Below are positions 8,346-14,888 of a stretch of 49,778 bases of DNA, piece after piece. This DNA is from Clostridia bacterium (GTDB lineage: Bacteria; Bacillota; Clostridia; Oscillospirales; Acutalibacteraceae). Position numbers and translations under genes: made by a program. The DNA is taken from positions 1 to 49,778 of the forward strand of contig JAFQKF010000007.1 of the NCBI GenBank assembly GCA_017397105.1, read 5' to 3'. Position 1 is the first letter of the stretch; the number at the start of each line of letters is the position of its first letter. The notes under the pieces are model-generated. The model saw only the letters and a list, made by a program, of their open reading frames with translations. It had not been told where the DNA came from and ran no database searches.

Positions 8346-9488
8346 TTATCGGTTGGGCTTGATTGATTTGTAATCGCCGAAATAAGCCAGATATTCAGCG
8401 TTTGTGTTGCCGTTGATTACGGGATAATCGGTTGAAACAATCTGGGCGGAGCTTTCTATGGCGAGTGCGCTGTTTTCTTTGTTGATTGCTCCGTAGGAGT
8501 CTGCTCTGGTGCGCACTATGAATTTGCCGTCTTCGATAAGCTCGCCGCTCAGGGAATGTGCCTGCTTGGCGTCGTTTACAAGAATAAACGATGCGCAGTC
8601 ACGCTCAACGTCATTCTTGCGAAGCATCGGGAACATTGCAAGTGACCTGAGAGAAGGGTCGGATTTTATGTATTTTTGAGTAACCGAGCAGTCGTGCAAA
8701 AGGATGAGCACCTTGCCGAGCATATCCTTGACCTCGCACCAGCCGTCGTCAGCGCGAAGGGCGGCGAAGGTCGGGTAATCACGCAGCATATCGTCGGGGG
8801 TAAAGAGCTTGTCGCCGAGCTGTTCTCTGAGCAGGGCGTCGAAAGCCTGAGCATATTCAAGCTTGAAGCTTTTCATATCCTTAAGGGCGAAAACAAGAGT
8901 TTTCGGCTCAACGATGATTGTTACGGGCAGGTGGTCGGGATTATTGTCAGACCACATGGCGATTTCCTTAAGTGTGAGAGCAAAATCATAACAGGAGGTG
9001 GCCATATCTGTTTTCGGGGAGTGCATACAGGTGAAGGAGATTTCACCGTTTCTGTCAAAGGTTTCAATGTCAAGCTCAAGGCTGTATACTCCGTTATTGA
9101 GCTGCTCGGTAACGGTTTCACGCTTGAAGCCGGCCTCACTGCCCAAGAGTCCGAAGGTCAACTCGGAAAGGCTGCTGTAAATAGTGTGGATTTCTTCAGT
9201 CCCTTCGGTCTGATAGCTGTTATGGGTGGCAATATAGCGAAGCTCGTTGAATTTAATACCGCTGTTGAGCTCAGCCTCAAGGTCGCCGTCGAAGAAAAGA
9301 TTTTCATCAACGGGAGCGATTTCACCGTTTTCATAAGCCGTTTCAAGGGCGGCGATGCGTGTTTTTTGTTCTTCAATATCAAGCAGGAGTCTTGCGTCTG
9401 CGTTTGAAAAAAGAGGGGGCAGGGTGATGATAACCGTAATCAGCAATGGAATGAAACGGAAAATATAGCGAAAAGCGGAACGCAGCAT
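8346..9488 (-). CDS. Ca2+-dependent phosphoinositide phospholipase C-like protein
   Basis: 380 aa from ATG 9488. Residues 10-27 are a strongly hydrophobic anchor or signal. The catalytic domain shows ATHNSY (87-92, H89 as first catalytic His), SLELDIETF (136-144, with metal-binding E138/D140) and MHSP (155-158, H156), the pattern of the PI-PLC-C1 (Ca2+-dependent) family. TIIVEPK supplies a further metal-ligand strand. ATG 9488 has GGAGG 8 nt upstream; a start at 9542 would fall in the -35 box. It is the promoter-proximal gene of the operon. Hydrolysis of phosphatidylinositol or a related glycolipid outside the cell is the likely activity; a bacterium of this type may act on host or dietary lipid. 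Confidence 0.8.
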   Translation of the reverse strand: MLRSAFRYIFRFIPLLITVIITLPPLFSNADARLLLDIEEQKTRIAALETAYENGEIAPVDENLFFDGDLEAELNSGIKFNELRYIATHNSYQTEGTEEIHTIYSSLSELTFGLLGSEAGFKRETVTEQLNNGVYSLELDIETFDRNGEISFTCMHSPKTDMATSCYDFALTLKEIAMWSDNNPDHLPVTIIVEPKTLVFALKDMKSFKLEYAQAFDALLREQLGDKLFTPDDMLRDYPTFAALRADDGWCEVKDMLGKVLILLHDCSVTQKYIKSDPSLRSLAMFPMLRKNDVERDCASFILVNDAKQAHSLSGELIEDGKFIVRTRADSYGAINKENSALAIESSAQIVSTDYPVINGNTNAEYLAYFGDYKSIKPNR

Positions 9489-9518
9489 AAACCAAACCTC
9501 CGTATAAAACATGAAAGC

Positions 9519-9547
9519 ATTATAACACCTCTTAAATTTCAATGCAA
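9519..9547 (-). promoter_or_regulatory. Promoter of the phospholipase operon
   Basis: Minus-strand TTGCAT (9542-9547), 17-bp spacer, TATAAT (9519-9524), 31 bp before ATG 9488. Confidence 0.8.
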
Positions 9548-9585
9548 GAATTTATTCAAAACACGGTGCAAAATCTTCTAAATGC

Positions 9586-9614
9586 TTGACAACGGCTTTG
9601 GCATTTGATAAAAT
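9586..9614 (+). promoter_or_regulatory. Promoter of the tRNA-Arg locus
   Basis: TTGACA (9586-9591), 17-bp spacer, TAAAAT (9609-9614), a strong stable-RNA-type promoter. It lies 47 bp before the truncated 5' tRNA copy and about 200 bp before the intact tRNA. Confidence 0.8.
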
Positions 9615-9660
9615 AATCGGGCACAAAACGAATGCGCGGATTAAAGCGCAGATAAAATTA

Positions 9661-9691
9661 AATATATGCCTCCTTAGTTAAATGGATATAA
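9661..9691 (+). repeat. Duplicated 5' half of tRNA-Arg (copy 1)
   Basis: 31 bp identical to 9814-9844. It comprises 7 nt of leader and the tRNA acceptor 5' strand plus D-arm. It ends abruptly before the anticodon arm, so it cannot fold as a tRNA. It is the copy nearest the promoter. Confidence 0.9.
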
Positions 9692-9796
9692 GAACCTGAT
9701 GCTGACGCATCAGAACCTTGTTACTCGCTTCGCTCGTAATAAGAACCTCTTGTGTTACACACAAGAGAACCTTTTTACTCACTTCGCTCGTAATAA
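9692..9796 (+). repeat. Array of GAACC-spaced palindromes
   Basis: Four GAACC words at 9692, 9713, 9743 and 9767, each followed by a palindrome: TGATGC-TGAC-GCATCA (9697-9712), a unit at 9718-9742, TCTTGTG-TTACA-CACAAGA (9748-9766), and a unit at 9772-9796. Units 2 and 4 share the core TTACTCxCTTCGCTCGTAATAA. The array sits exactly between the two copies of the tRNA 5' half and is transcribed with the tRNA if the promoter is used. It resembles a REP-like element. Not matched to a named family. Confidence 0.75.
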
Positions 9797-9813
9797 CAGG
9801 CGCGGAAAAATTG

Positions 9814-9844
9814 AATATATGCCTCCTTAGTTAAATGGATATAA
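9814..9844 (+). repeat. 5' half of tRNA-Arg (copy 2, within intact tRNA)
   Basis: 31 bp identical to 9661-9691; it covers the leader and first 24 nt of the intact tRNA. Confidence 0.9.
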
Positions 9845-9895
9845 CAGGCCCCTCCTAAGGGTCAGTTGTGAGTTCGATTCTCGCAGGGGGTGCCA
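9821..9895 (+). tRNA. tRNA-Arg (anticodon CCU)
   Basis: 75 nt including an encoded CCA. The acceptor stem pairs GCCTCCT with AGGGGGT (G-U first pair), the anticodon stem is GGCCC/GGGTC with loop CTCCTAA (anticodon CCT), and the T-arm is GTGAG-TTCGATT-CTCGC. It reads AGG codons. The 3' 37 nt are repeated at 10892-10928, as expected when an element uses the tRNA 3' end as attachment site. It is followed by a strong terminator. Confidence 0.93.
9859..9895 (+). repeat. Direct repeat, attL-like (tRNA 3' end)
   Basis: 37 bp identical to 10892-10928. It runs from the anticodon-stem 3' strand to the CCA end, the classical core for site-specific integration into tRNA genes. Confidence 0.88.
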
Positions 9896-9901
9896 TTTTT
9901 T

Positions 9902-9950
9902 AAAGCCGAAAGTCCTTGAAAAATCAAGGATTTTCGGCTTTTTATTTTTA
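9902..9950 (+). terminator. Terminator of tRNA-Arg
   Basis: Near-perfect hairpin (AAAGCCGAAA...TTTCGGCTTT, 9902-9941) with TTATTTTT tail, 6 nt after the tRNA. Confidence 0.88.
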
Positions 9951-10176
9951 TACATTTTCAAAGACTTTATAAAAATCTGATTTTTACGTTAGCAGAATTG
10001 TCTCCCTAAGTTGGAATAATTATCACCCTTAAGATGATAATTCTTGCTAATCAAAAAAGTGACTGTTTTGTTGTTATAAAGCAACTTTTACTAAACAGAG
10101 AAACACAAATAAGCCAAGAAGGCAAAGAAGAATCCTTAACTAATGAGACGGATACTGTTGTAAACCCTATGGCCTT

Positions 10177-10596
10177 TCACATTCTCTTTTCATAATATAT
10201 GTTTACAATCAAATAAACAACAGAAAACAACAGCAAACAAGAAGCTAAAGAAACAAATACCCATAAAAATAAAGTGTTTTCAAATATCATGAAAAGAATT
10301 CCAAAAACAATCATCGCCAAAACCACACCTAAAAACATTGCACGAGAAGCAATTGTGGTACATTTTGAGGCGATATAAACATCTCTTTCATCCTCAAAAC
10401 TTTCATATTGTTTTTCTCCCAAAAAACGAGGGGATATGGCATTGATCAAACTGATTGTTCCGGAAACAGCGAGTAAAAAAGCAACAAACAGAATATTAGG
10501 TTTATCTGCCCAAATACATATTGCAAACTGAAACAAAGAAACAAAAATTGTCAGCATTCCAAGCACGAAAGACTTCTTATTTCTTATTAATTTCAT
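10177..10596 (-). CDS. Four-helix membrane protein, DUF2178/DUF3796-like
   Basis: 139 aa with four hydrophobic segments in two hairpins (about 11-30, 34-52, 87-107, 111-132). A charged central loop has ESFEDERDVYIASKC. A DERxxxIxxK loop in small four-helix proteins is typical of DUF2178/DUF3796-type membrane proteins, which are usually encoded next to a small XRE regulator, as here (14 bp after the HTH gene). Biochemical function is unknown. The gene is more A-rich than surrounding genes and lies inside the tRNA-bounded insert. Confidence 0.7.
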   Translation of the reverse strand: MKLIRNKKSFVLGMLTIFVSLFQFAICIWADKPNILFVAFLLAVSGTISLINAISPRFLGEKQYESFEDERDVYIASKCTTIASRAMFLGVVLAMIVFGILFMIFENTLFLWVFVSLASCLLLFSVVYLIVNIYYEKRM

Positions 10597-10610
10597 AAAA
10601 TCACCTCAGT

Positions 10611-10802
10611 TTAGTCAAAACAACATAATTCTTCAATCGTTACATTAAATACTTTTGAAAGCTTATAAGCGAGCATCAAAGAAGGACTGTACTGTCCTTT
10701 TTCAATTGAAATGATTGTTCTTTGCGAAACACCAACCTTGTCAGCTAATTGCTGTTGAGTCATATTCGCAGAAACTCTTAATTCTTTTACTTTTGTTTTC
10801 AT
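10611..10802 (-). CDS. Small XRE-family HTH regulator
   Basis: 63 aa, essentially only a Cro/CI helix-turn-helix (MTQQQLADKVGVSQRTIIS, then IEKGQYSPSLMLAYKLSKVF). It belongs to the family of compact regulators paired with four-helix membrane proteins. ATG 10802 has an AGAGGTG site. A perfect 34-bp palindrome overlaps its own -10 element, so autorepression is strongly suggested. It is the first gene of a two-gene unit inside the tRNA-bounded insert. Confidence 0.88.
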   Translation of the reverse strand: MKTKVKELRVSANMTQQQLADKVGVSQRTIISIEKGQYSPSLMLAYKLSKVFNVTIEELCCFD

Positions 10803-10814
10803 CGTGCACCTCTG

Positions 10815-10848
10815 TATGAAGTAAACTTCACGTGAAGTTTACTTCATA
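10815..10848. promoter_or_regulatory. 34-bp perfect palindrome, operator of the HTH gene
   Basis: The left half TATGAAGTAAACTTCAC (10815-10831) is the exact reverse complement of the right half (10832-10848). Each half contains its own GAAGT-NN-ACTTC dyad (10818-10829 and 10834-10845), centres 16 bp apart, so two repressor dimers could bind side by side. It overlaps the -10 hexamer and covers the start site. Confidence 0.85.
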
Positions 10849-10874
10849 TTAACATGTCTCCAAAGTTTTGTCAA
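10846..10874 (-). promoter_or_regulatory. Promoter of the HTH/membrane-protein pair
   Basis: Minus-strand TTGACA (10869-10874), 17-bp spacer, TAATAT (10846-10851), near-consensus. The -35 lies within 20 bp of the right-hand tRNA repeat. Confidence 0.88.
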
Positions 10875-10891
10875 CCAATTCTGGCTCTCAG

Positions 10892-10928
10892 GGGTCAGTT
10901 GTGAGTTCGATTCTCGCAGGGGGTGCCA
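10892..10928 (+). repeat. Direct repeat, attR-like (orphan tRNA 3' end)
   Basis: Identical over 37 bp to 9859-9895. It lacks any 5' tRNA half, so it is a leftover 3' fragment. Confidence 0.88.
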
Positions 10929-10929
10929 A

Positions 10930-10966
10930 AGGGCTGTCTCACTTTTTAGGTGAGGCAGCCCTTTTT
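10930..10966 (+). terminator. Terminator beside the orphan tRNA 3' end
   Basis: AGGGCTG(T)CTCAC / GTGAGGCAGCCCT hairpin followed by TTTTTAT on the plus strand. It was probably the original terminator of the tRNA before the insertion. The hairpin may also stop minus-strand transcripts from the ABC gene, although the minus-strand T-run is only TTT. Confidence 0.75.
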
Positions 10967-10986
10967 ATACGTTTTAAAATTCAGTT

Positions 10987-12779
10987 TCAGTTCTGATAAT
11001 TCTCGCCCTGACTGATGAACATTTTATAATATTTGCCCTTCATGTTCATCAGCTCATCGTGTGTTCCGCTTTCAATGATTTTGCCGTTCTCAATATGGTA
11101 AATGCAATCAAAATCCCTCACGGTTGAAAGACGGTGAGCAATCATAACGGTGGTGGCGGTGTTTGAAATATCAAGTATATTCTGCATCAGCTTAACCTCG
11201 GATAACGGGTCAAGGGCTGACGAGGGCTCATCGAGTATCAACAGCCCGAACGAGCTTGTAAACAGCCGTGCAAGCATCAGTTTCTGCGCCTCTCCGCCTG
11301 AAAGTGCGATTCCGTCCTGTGTAAACTACGGGAAACCATTGTGTCAAGATTTCCGTTTACCCTTTCAAGCACTCCCGACAAGCCGACATTTTTAAGTATC
11401 TCACACAGCTTTTCATCCGTTGCGCTGTTATATACGGTAAGATTATCACGCAGGCTCATTGCAAGCACGCGGACATCCTGAAACACCACTCCGGTGTTAA
11501 GCCGCAATTGATGAACGTCATAGTCTTTTATGTTTTTGCCGTTGATTAGTACCTCGCCGCTGTTTGCATCGTATAAACGAAGCAGAAGCTTTGTGAGCGT
11601 GGTTTTGCCTGCACCGTTTTCACCGACGATTGCCACCCTTTGCCCCGGCTTTATGCAAAGATTGAAATCCTTGAACAGAAGAGAGGAATCCTCATATCCG
11701 AAGGAAACGTTTTTAAACTCAATTTCATAATTTCCCTCAGGGGCAGGGAGAGCGTTGGTTTTCTCAGGCTCGATTTTTGATTCAGCCTCAAAAAACTCCG
11801 CAACCTTTTCGCCGTTGGCTATGCACTCAAGCAGCTGCATAACGCTGCTTGCGGCATCGTTGAGCCCCGAAGCCAGAGCGGTTGAAGCAACGGTGAGCGA
11901 TGCATACAAGCCTATCTGCGATTTATCACCGTTGATAACGAAAAAGATTATATATGCAAGAATGCACGCTGCCTGTATGGGAGAAACTGCGCCTTGCAGA
12001 AGATGAAAGGGCGCAACCTTTTTTATATATTGCTTATAGACCTTCTGGAATTTATTCATTGCCGCATTGATTGAATCAAGAAGCTTCAAGCCTGCGCCCG
12101 ATGCACGCAATTCGGCGGCATTCTCCTTTGTTTTAAGCACTCTGCCTGAATACTCCATGGGGCGCCATGCGTCAACAAGGCTTTCTTCGTAATCTGCGGT
12201 GGGCTTTATAACGGGAATCCCCGCAAGCGCATTGAGTATAACAAAAAATGCGGTAATTCCGAGTAAAACAGGCCCCGTTGCGGCGATGATTGCAACCATT
12301 GCGGCAACCGTTGCAATACCGCGCAGAATATCGGGCAGAATCATAACAACATTCTGAGCGTGAACGGGATAATTATCCTGCGCAAAAATGAATTTTACGA
12401 AAAAGTCGGGTCTGTCATAATACCTGAAATCCGTTCTTAAAGCTTTTTTGTTAACGTCATTTTTGATTTTGTTGCTGACTTTTACAAGGGTAATCTGCGT
12501 ATACGCCATTTCAATAACCTTTTCAAGCGCAGAAACCAAAACGATAAACAGCGTGAACGCAATGATTATGAAGATAACTTCTTTGAGAGGGGCGTCATTC
12601 ATAACGGCATCGATTGCCCTTTGGGGCAAGAGCGCCGCAAGGTAAGCCGATACGGGTTGGAGCACTGCGGACATGAGCAAAACTGTGAGGATATAGCCTT
12701 TTCCGTATTTCCAATAGGGCTTGAGGAGAAATAAAATATAATTTATCTTTGAGAGTTTTTTTGTTTCTTTGTTTTTCAT
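10987..12779 (-). pseudogene. ABC exporter (permease-ATPase fusion), frameshifted
   Basis: Half-transporter: an N-terminal six-helix permease domain (to about 330), then an ATPase with Walker A GENGAGKT and Q-loop VVFQDV. The frame breaks at about 11325-11332 just before the signature motif. The first frame stops after a nonsense tail, while the next frame resumes with LSGGEAQKLMLARL, LLILDEPSSALD and the H-loop IAHRLST, ending at 10987. An in-frame TAG (11326-11328) precedes the resumed frame, so a 1-nt change alone does not fully restore it. It would be about 597 aa if intact. ATG 12779 is chosen (AAAGGTG site). Real decay or a base-calling error are both possible. A 34-codon peptide gene lies upstream on the same strand. 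Confidence 0.85.
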
Positions 12780-12884
12780 ATAATCACCTTTTATTAATAT
12801 TTTTGGGCATAACAAAACCTACCGGCATTCAAACAAGCGGTAAACACTTAATTAATTGCCGATATTAAAAAGGTAATTATTGAT

Positions 12885-12989
12885 TTACTGGTTGAAAACG
12901 CAAAGTAAAGTTTCCATATCCGCTCTGTCGATAAGCACCGTCTTATGAGGAGGTCTGGTAACAGAGCTTTCTACGGTATCAAAACCCAT
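12885..12989 (-). CDS. Candidate small peptide gene (34 aa) upstream of ABC exporter
   Basis: ATG 12989 has AGGAG 6 nt upstream and an extended -10 promoter 40 bp upstream. The peptide begins MGFDTVESSVTRPPHK, has a charged middle (residues 20-25 LIDRAD) and ends METLLCVFNQ, with a single Cys at residue 30. There is no signal peptide. The gene lies 105 bp upstream of a peptide-type ABC exporter with no terminator between. Size, ribosome site and partner suggest an exported or signalling peptide precursor, but there is no modification enzyme nearby and no family match by eye. Alternatively a leader peptide. Confidence 0.5.
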   Translation of the reverse strand: MGFDTVESSVTRPPHKTVLIDRADMETLLCVFNQ

Positions 12990-13029
12990 ACTTTTCTCCT
13001 GTACGTTTAATTGTTTTATAACATTATTT

Positions 13030-13035
13030 ATTATA
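13030..13035 (-). promoter_or_regulatory. Extended -10 promoter for peptide/ABC unit
   Basis: Minus-strand TGTTATAAT (TGn extended -10). No good -35. It sits about 40 bp before the peptide start. Confidence 0.55.
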
Positions 13036-13078
13036 ACATAAGCTGTGAAATAATAAAAGTGTTTTTACTGCTTAATTA

Positions 13079-13117
13079 TGAAAAAACACCGTAGACTTAA
13101 AATCTGCGGCGTTTTTG
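13079..13117 (-). terminator. Terminator of the kinase gene
   Basis: Minus-strand hairpin ACGCCGCAGA / TCTACGGTGT with one mismatch and one wobble, followed by TTTTTT; 14 nt after the stop at 13131. Confidence 0.75.
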
Positions 13118-13130
13118 GATAAATATTGAA

Positions 13131-14195
13131 TTATTCGCTGATTTCAATGCGCATGCTGCAGCGCTGTTTTACCTGCATCTGTGAAAAATACACGTTTTCA
13201 AGCGGAATCCATTCGTTGTAGAATCTCTCGGCAAACTGCGGCGAATTGCGTACGGCTATGCGCTGTCTCTGTAATTCGGGGGAGATATCAAGAAATACCG
13301 ATATATCGTAGTATTCCGAGAGCGACGGGTGCATTGAATAAGCGCCTTCAATTACCGTAAGCTTTTCGGGGATGACTTCGGTTACAGGGGATAACTCAAA
13401 AGTTGCGCAGTCAAATCTGCGGTAACGGACAGGCTCGTTTTTGCTCAGCGGAATAAGCACTTCTTCAAGAAACCGCTCTCTGTCAATATTTCCTCCGACC
13501 TCAGCCAGACGCTCGCGGGTGCGTTGTACGGGACGCAGGAAAAAGTCGTCCATGTGAAAAACGGTGCAACCGTAAATATCCTTGAGAATCTGACTCAGTG
13601 TGGTTTTGCCGCTTGCGCTGCCGCCTTCGATTGCGAGGATTACCCTGCCTTTTTCAAGAGCTTTGTCAATAGCGGCAAAAAGAGGAAGAAAAGGGATGAA
13701 TCGGTTTGATATAACACGGTAAGCAGGGGCGTAAGCGTTGCGGAAAATATCCGAATGATGCACGGCAGGATATCCCTGCGCCTGCCATGCTTTTACCGCT
13801 TCATCAAATTCATCCGCAGAAAACGGGAGCAGCTTTTCATTTATAAGCTCTTTTGCAATGCTCAGCTTGTGCTCCGGATTTTCTTTGCCGTCAGGCTCGA
13901 TTTTGGCGGATTCAAAGAAAAGCTTGCCGAGTGTGACGGGGCTGAGCCCTCGGTTGAGATAAGAAAGATGCACACGGCTGTAATTACCGTCAAGTCGGTC
14001 AACAAGTGCGCTGTTATTACGAACGCATTCGCTCTCTTTGCGGATAAAATCCGTTGCAGTCTCAAGAGAGGATACCATATGCTCACACCCGAAGGAGCTC
14101 TGATGAAGATATTTGAATAAATCCTGAATCTGTAACTGAGGATATTGCTGATAATGCGTTATCAGCGCTTTGCGAGTTCTCCCGCTGTTTTTCAT
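13131..14195 (-). CDS. Uridine-kinase-like P-loop kinase with unknown N-terminal domain
   Basis: 354 aa from ATG 14195. Residues 1-180 form an uncharacterised helical domain (SSFGCEHM, LSYLNRGLSP). Residues 185-354 form a uridine kinase/phosphoribulokinase-type domain with P-loop GGSASGKT (191-198), substrate motif HMDDFF (about 215-220) and Walker-B-like TVIEGAYSMHP. The substrate is unknown; the neighbour is an ECF vitamin-type S component 14 bp upstream, so transport followed by phosphorylation of one compound is a reasonable inference. The start at ATG 14195 is preferred over TTG 14207 because GGAG lies 6 nt before it. Confidence 0.8.
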   Translation of the reverse strand: MKNSGRTRKALITHYQQYPQLQIQDLFKYLHQSSFGCEHMVSSLETATDFIRKESECVRNNSALVDRLDGNYSRVHLSYLNRGLSPVTLGKLFFESAKIEPDGKENPEHKLSIAKELINEKLLPFSADEFDEAVKAWQAQGYPAVHHSDIFRNAYAPAYRVISNRFIPFLPLFAAIDKALEKGRVILAIEGGSASGKTTLSQILKDIYGCTVFHMDDFFLRPVQRTRERLAEVGGNIDRERFLEEVLIPLSKNEPVRYRRFDCATFELSPVTEVIPEKLTVIEGAYSMHPSLSEYYDISVFLDISPELQRQRIAVRNSPQFAERFYNEWIPLENVYFSQMQVKQRCSMRIEISE

Positions 14196-14208
14196 AGCTG
14201 TCTCCAAT

Positions 14209-14751
14209 TTAATTCTTTATGTTTTTTAACACTTTGGGGTTATCAAGCACCGCAACAAGAATGGGAATCAACACAAGCTGCAGTATAATTCCGGGTATTG
14301 CGTTGGTGAAAGCACCTGCAAGGAAAGCGGCAAAGGTGAAGCCTGCGCCGTTTATGCCCATGCAGACAAACATCGATGCACCCCATACAAGCCTGCCTGC
14401 AAGCATTGCGGTGAGCAGGGAGCAGTATATGTACGGCTTTTTACGGGGCAGTATTCTGTGCATAATACCCGAGATTGCGCCGTAGGCTGCAAGCTCAAAG
14501 GCCATGCATACGGCGGTGGGAAACAGCGGCGGCATTCCGAGAGTCAACGAGCGAAGAAGAGGAGCGATAAATCCTACCGCAAGCCCCCACGGCCAGCCGC
14601 AGATAAATCCGCAAAGAATAACGGGGATATGCAACGGGCAAAGCATGGAGCCGATTTCGGGTATCTGACCCGTAAGAAACGGCATAATAAATGCAAGGGC
14701 AAGGAAGAGTGCGGAAAGTACGGGCTTTATCAGTTTATTCTGAGTGTTCAT
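14209..14751 (-). CDS. ECF transporter S component (substrate unknown)
   Basis: 180 aa, about six membrane helices. The pattern is that of the ECF S-component family: N-terminal basic residues then a helix, G-rich loops (SMLCPLHIPVILCGFICGWP), and a LVWGASMFV helix. S components bind a vitamin or related nutrient and work with a shared EcfA/A'/T module encoded elsewhere. It is co-transcribed with the downstream kinase gene. Its leader contains a strong intrinsic terminator between promoter and ribosome site (14773-14811), implying riboswitch or attenuation control. No known aptamer was recognised. Confidence 0.82.
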   Translation of the reverse strand: MNTQNKLIKPVLSALFLALAFIMPFLTGQIPEIGSMLCPLHIPVILCGFICGWPWGLAVGFIAPLLRSLTLGMPPLFPTAVCMAFELAAYGAISGIMHRILPRKKPYIYCSLLTAMLAGRLVWGASMFVCMGINGAGFTFAAFLAGAFTNAIPGIILQLVLIPILVAVLDNPKVLKNIKN

Positions 14752-14772
14752 TGGAAAATCCTTTCTTAATAC

Positions 14773-14811
14773 AAAAAAGTGACACTACCTCTTCTGAGAT
14801 AATGACACTTT
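14773..14811 (-). terminator. Leader terminator before ECF S gene (attenuator candidate)
   Basis: Minus-strand arm AAAGTGTCATTATCTC (14796-14811) and its partner (14776-14791) form 15 of 16 pairs around an AGAA loop, followed by T-tract (14773-14778). The upstream GATACT can pair with AGTGTC of the 5' arm, an alternative antiterminator. It ends about 22 nt before the gene start. Confidence 0.8.
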
Positions 14812-14884
14812 CATAGTATCGTTAATAAATTAATGCGTAAAAGAAAGGAAACTTCTGCTTCCGCGATGTTCTTCTGAACAACGG
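14812..14884 (-). promoter_or_regulatory. Structured 5' leader of ECF S/kinase operon
   Basis: Leader from the promoter at 14889-14917 to the attenuator terminator. It holds a hairpin with tetraloop AGAA (CCGTTGTTC-AGAA-GAACATCGCGG, minus strand) and a second short stem. This is the right place and size for a ligand-binding aptamer, but it is not matched to TPP, FMN, THF, preQ1, cobalamin or T-box signatures by eye. Confidence 0.5.
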
Positions 14885-14888
14885 ATGT

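Larger units (their letters stand above)
9896..10928. mobile_element. ~1 kb insertion at tRNA-Arg 3' end (mini-island or remnant)
   Basis: Bounded by 37-bp direct repeats of the tRNA 3' half (9859-9895 and 10892-10928). It contains a terminator, about 225 bp without a gene but with an AT-rich dyad (arms 10018-10025 and 10035-10042), a membrane-protein gene and an HTH regulator gene. There is no integrase or relaxase, so it is either a decayed island or an element mobilised in trans. The two genes are visibly more A-rich than the neighbouring genes, consistent with transfer. The displaced original tRNA 3' end and its terminator lie on the right side. Confidence 0.6.

Noticed and set aside
8676-9407. 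243-aa plus-strand frame antisense to the PI-PLC gene
   Set aside because: Mirror frame of a gene with clear catalytic motifs; no ribosome site and no recognisable protein features.
10018-10042. AT-rich dyad as a replication origin of the island
   Set aside because: It is one 8-bp stem without iterons or a replication gene; too little to call an origin.
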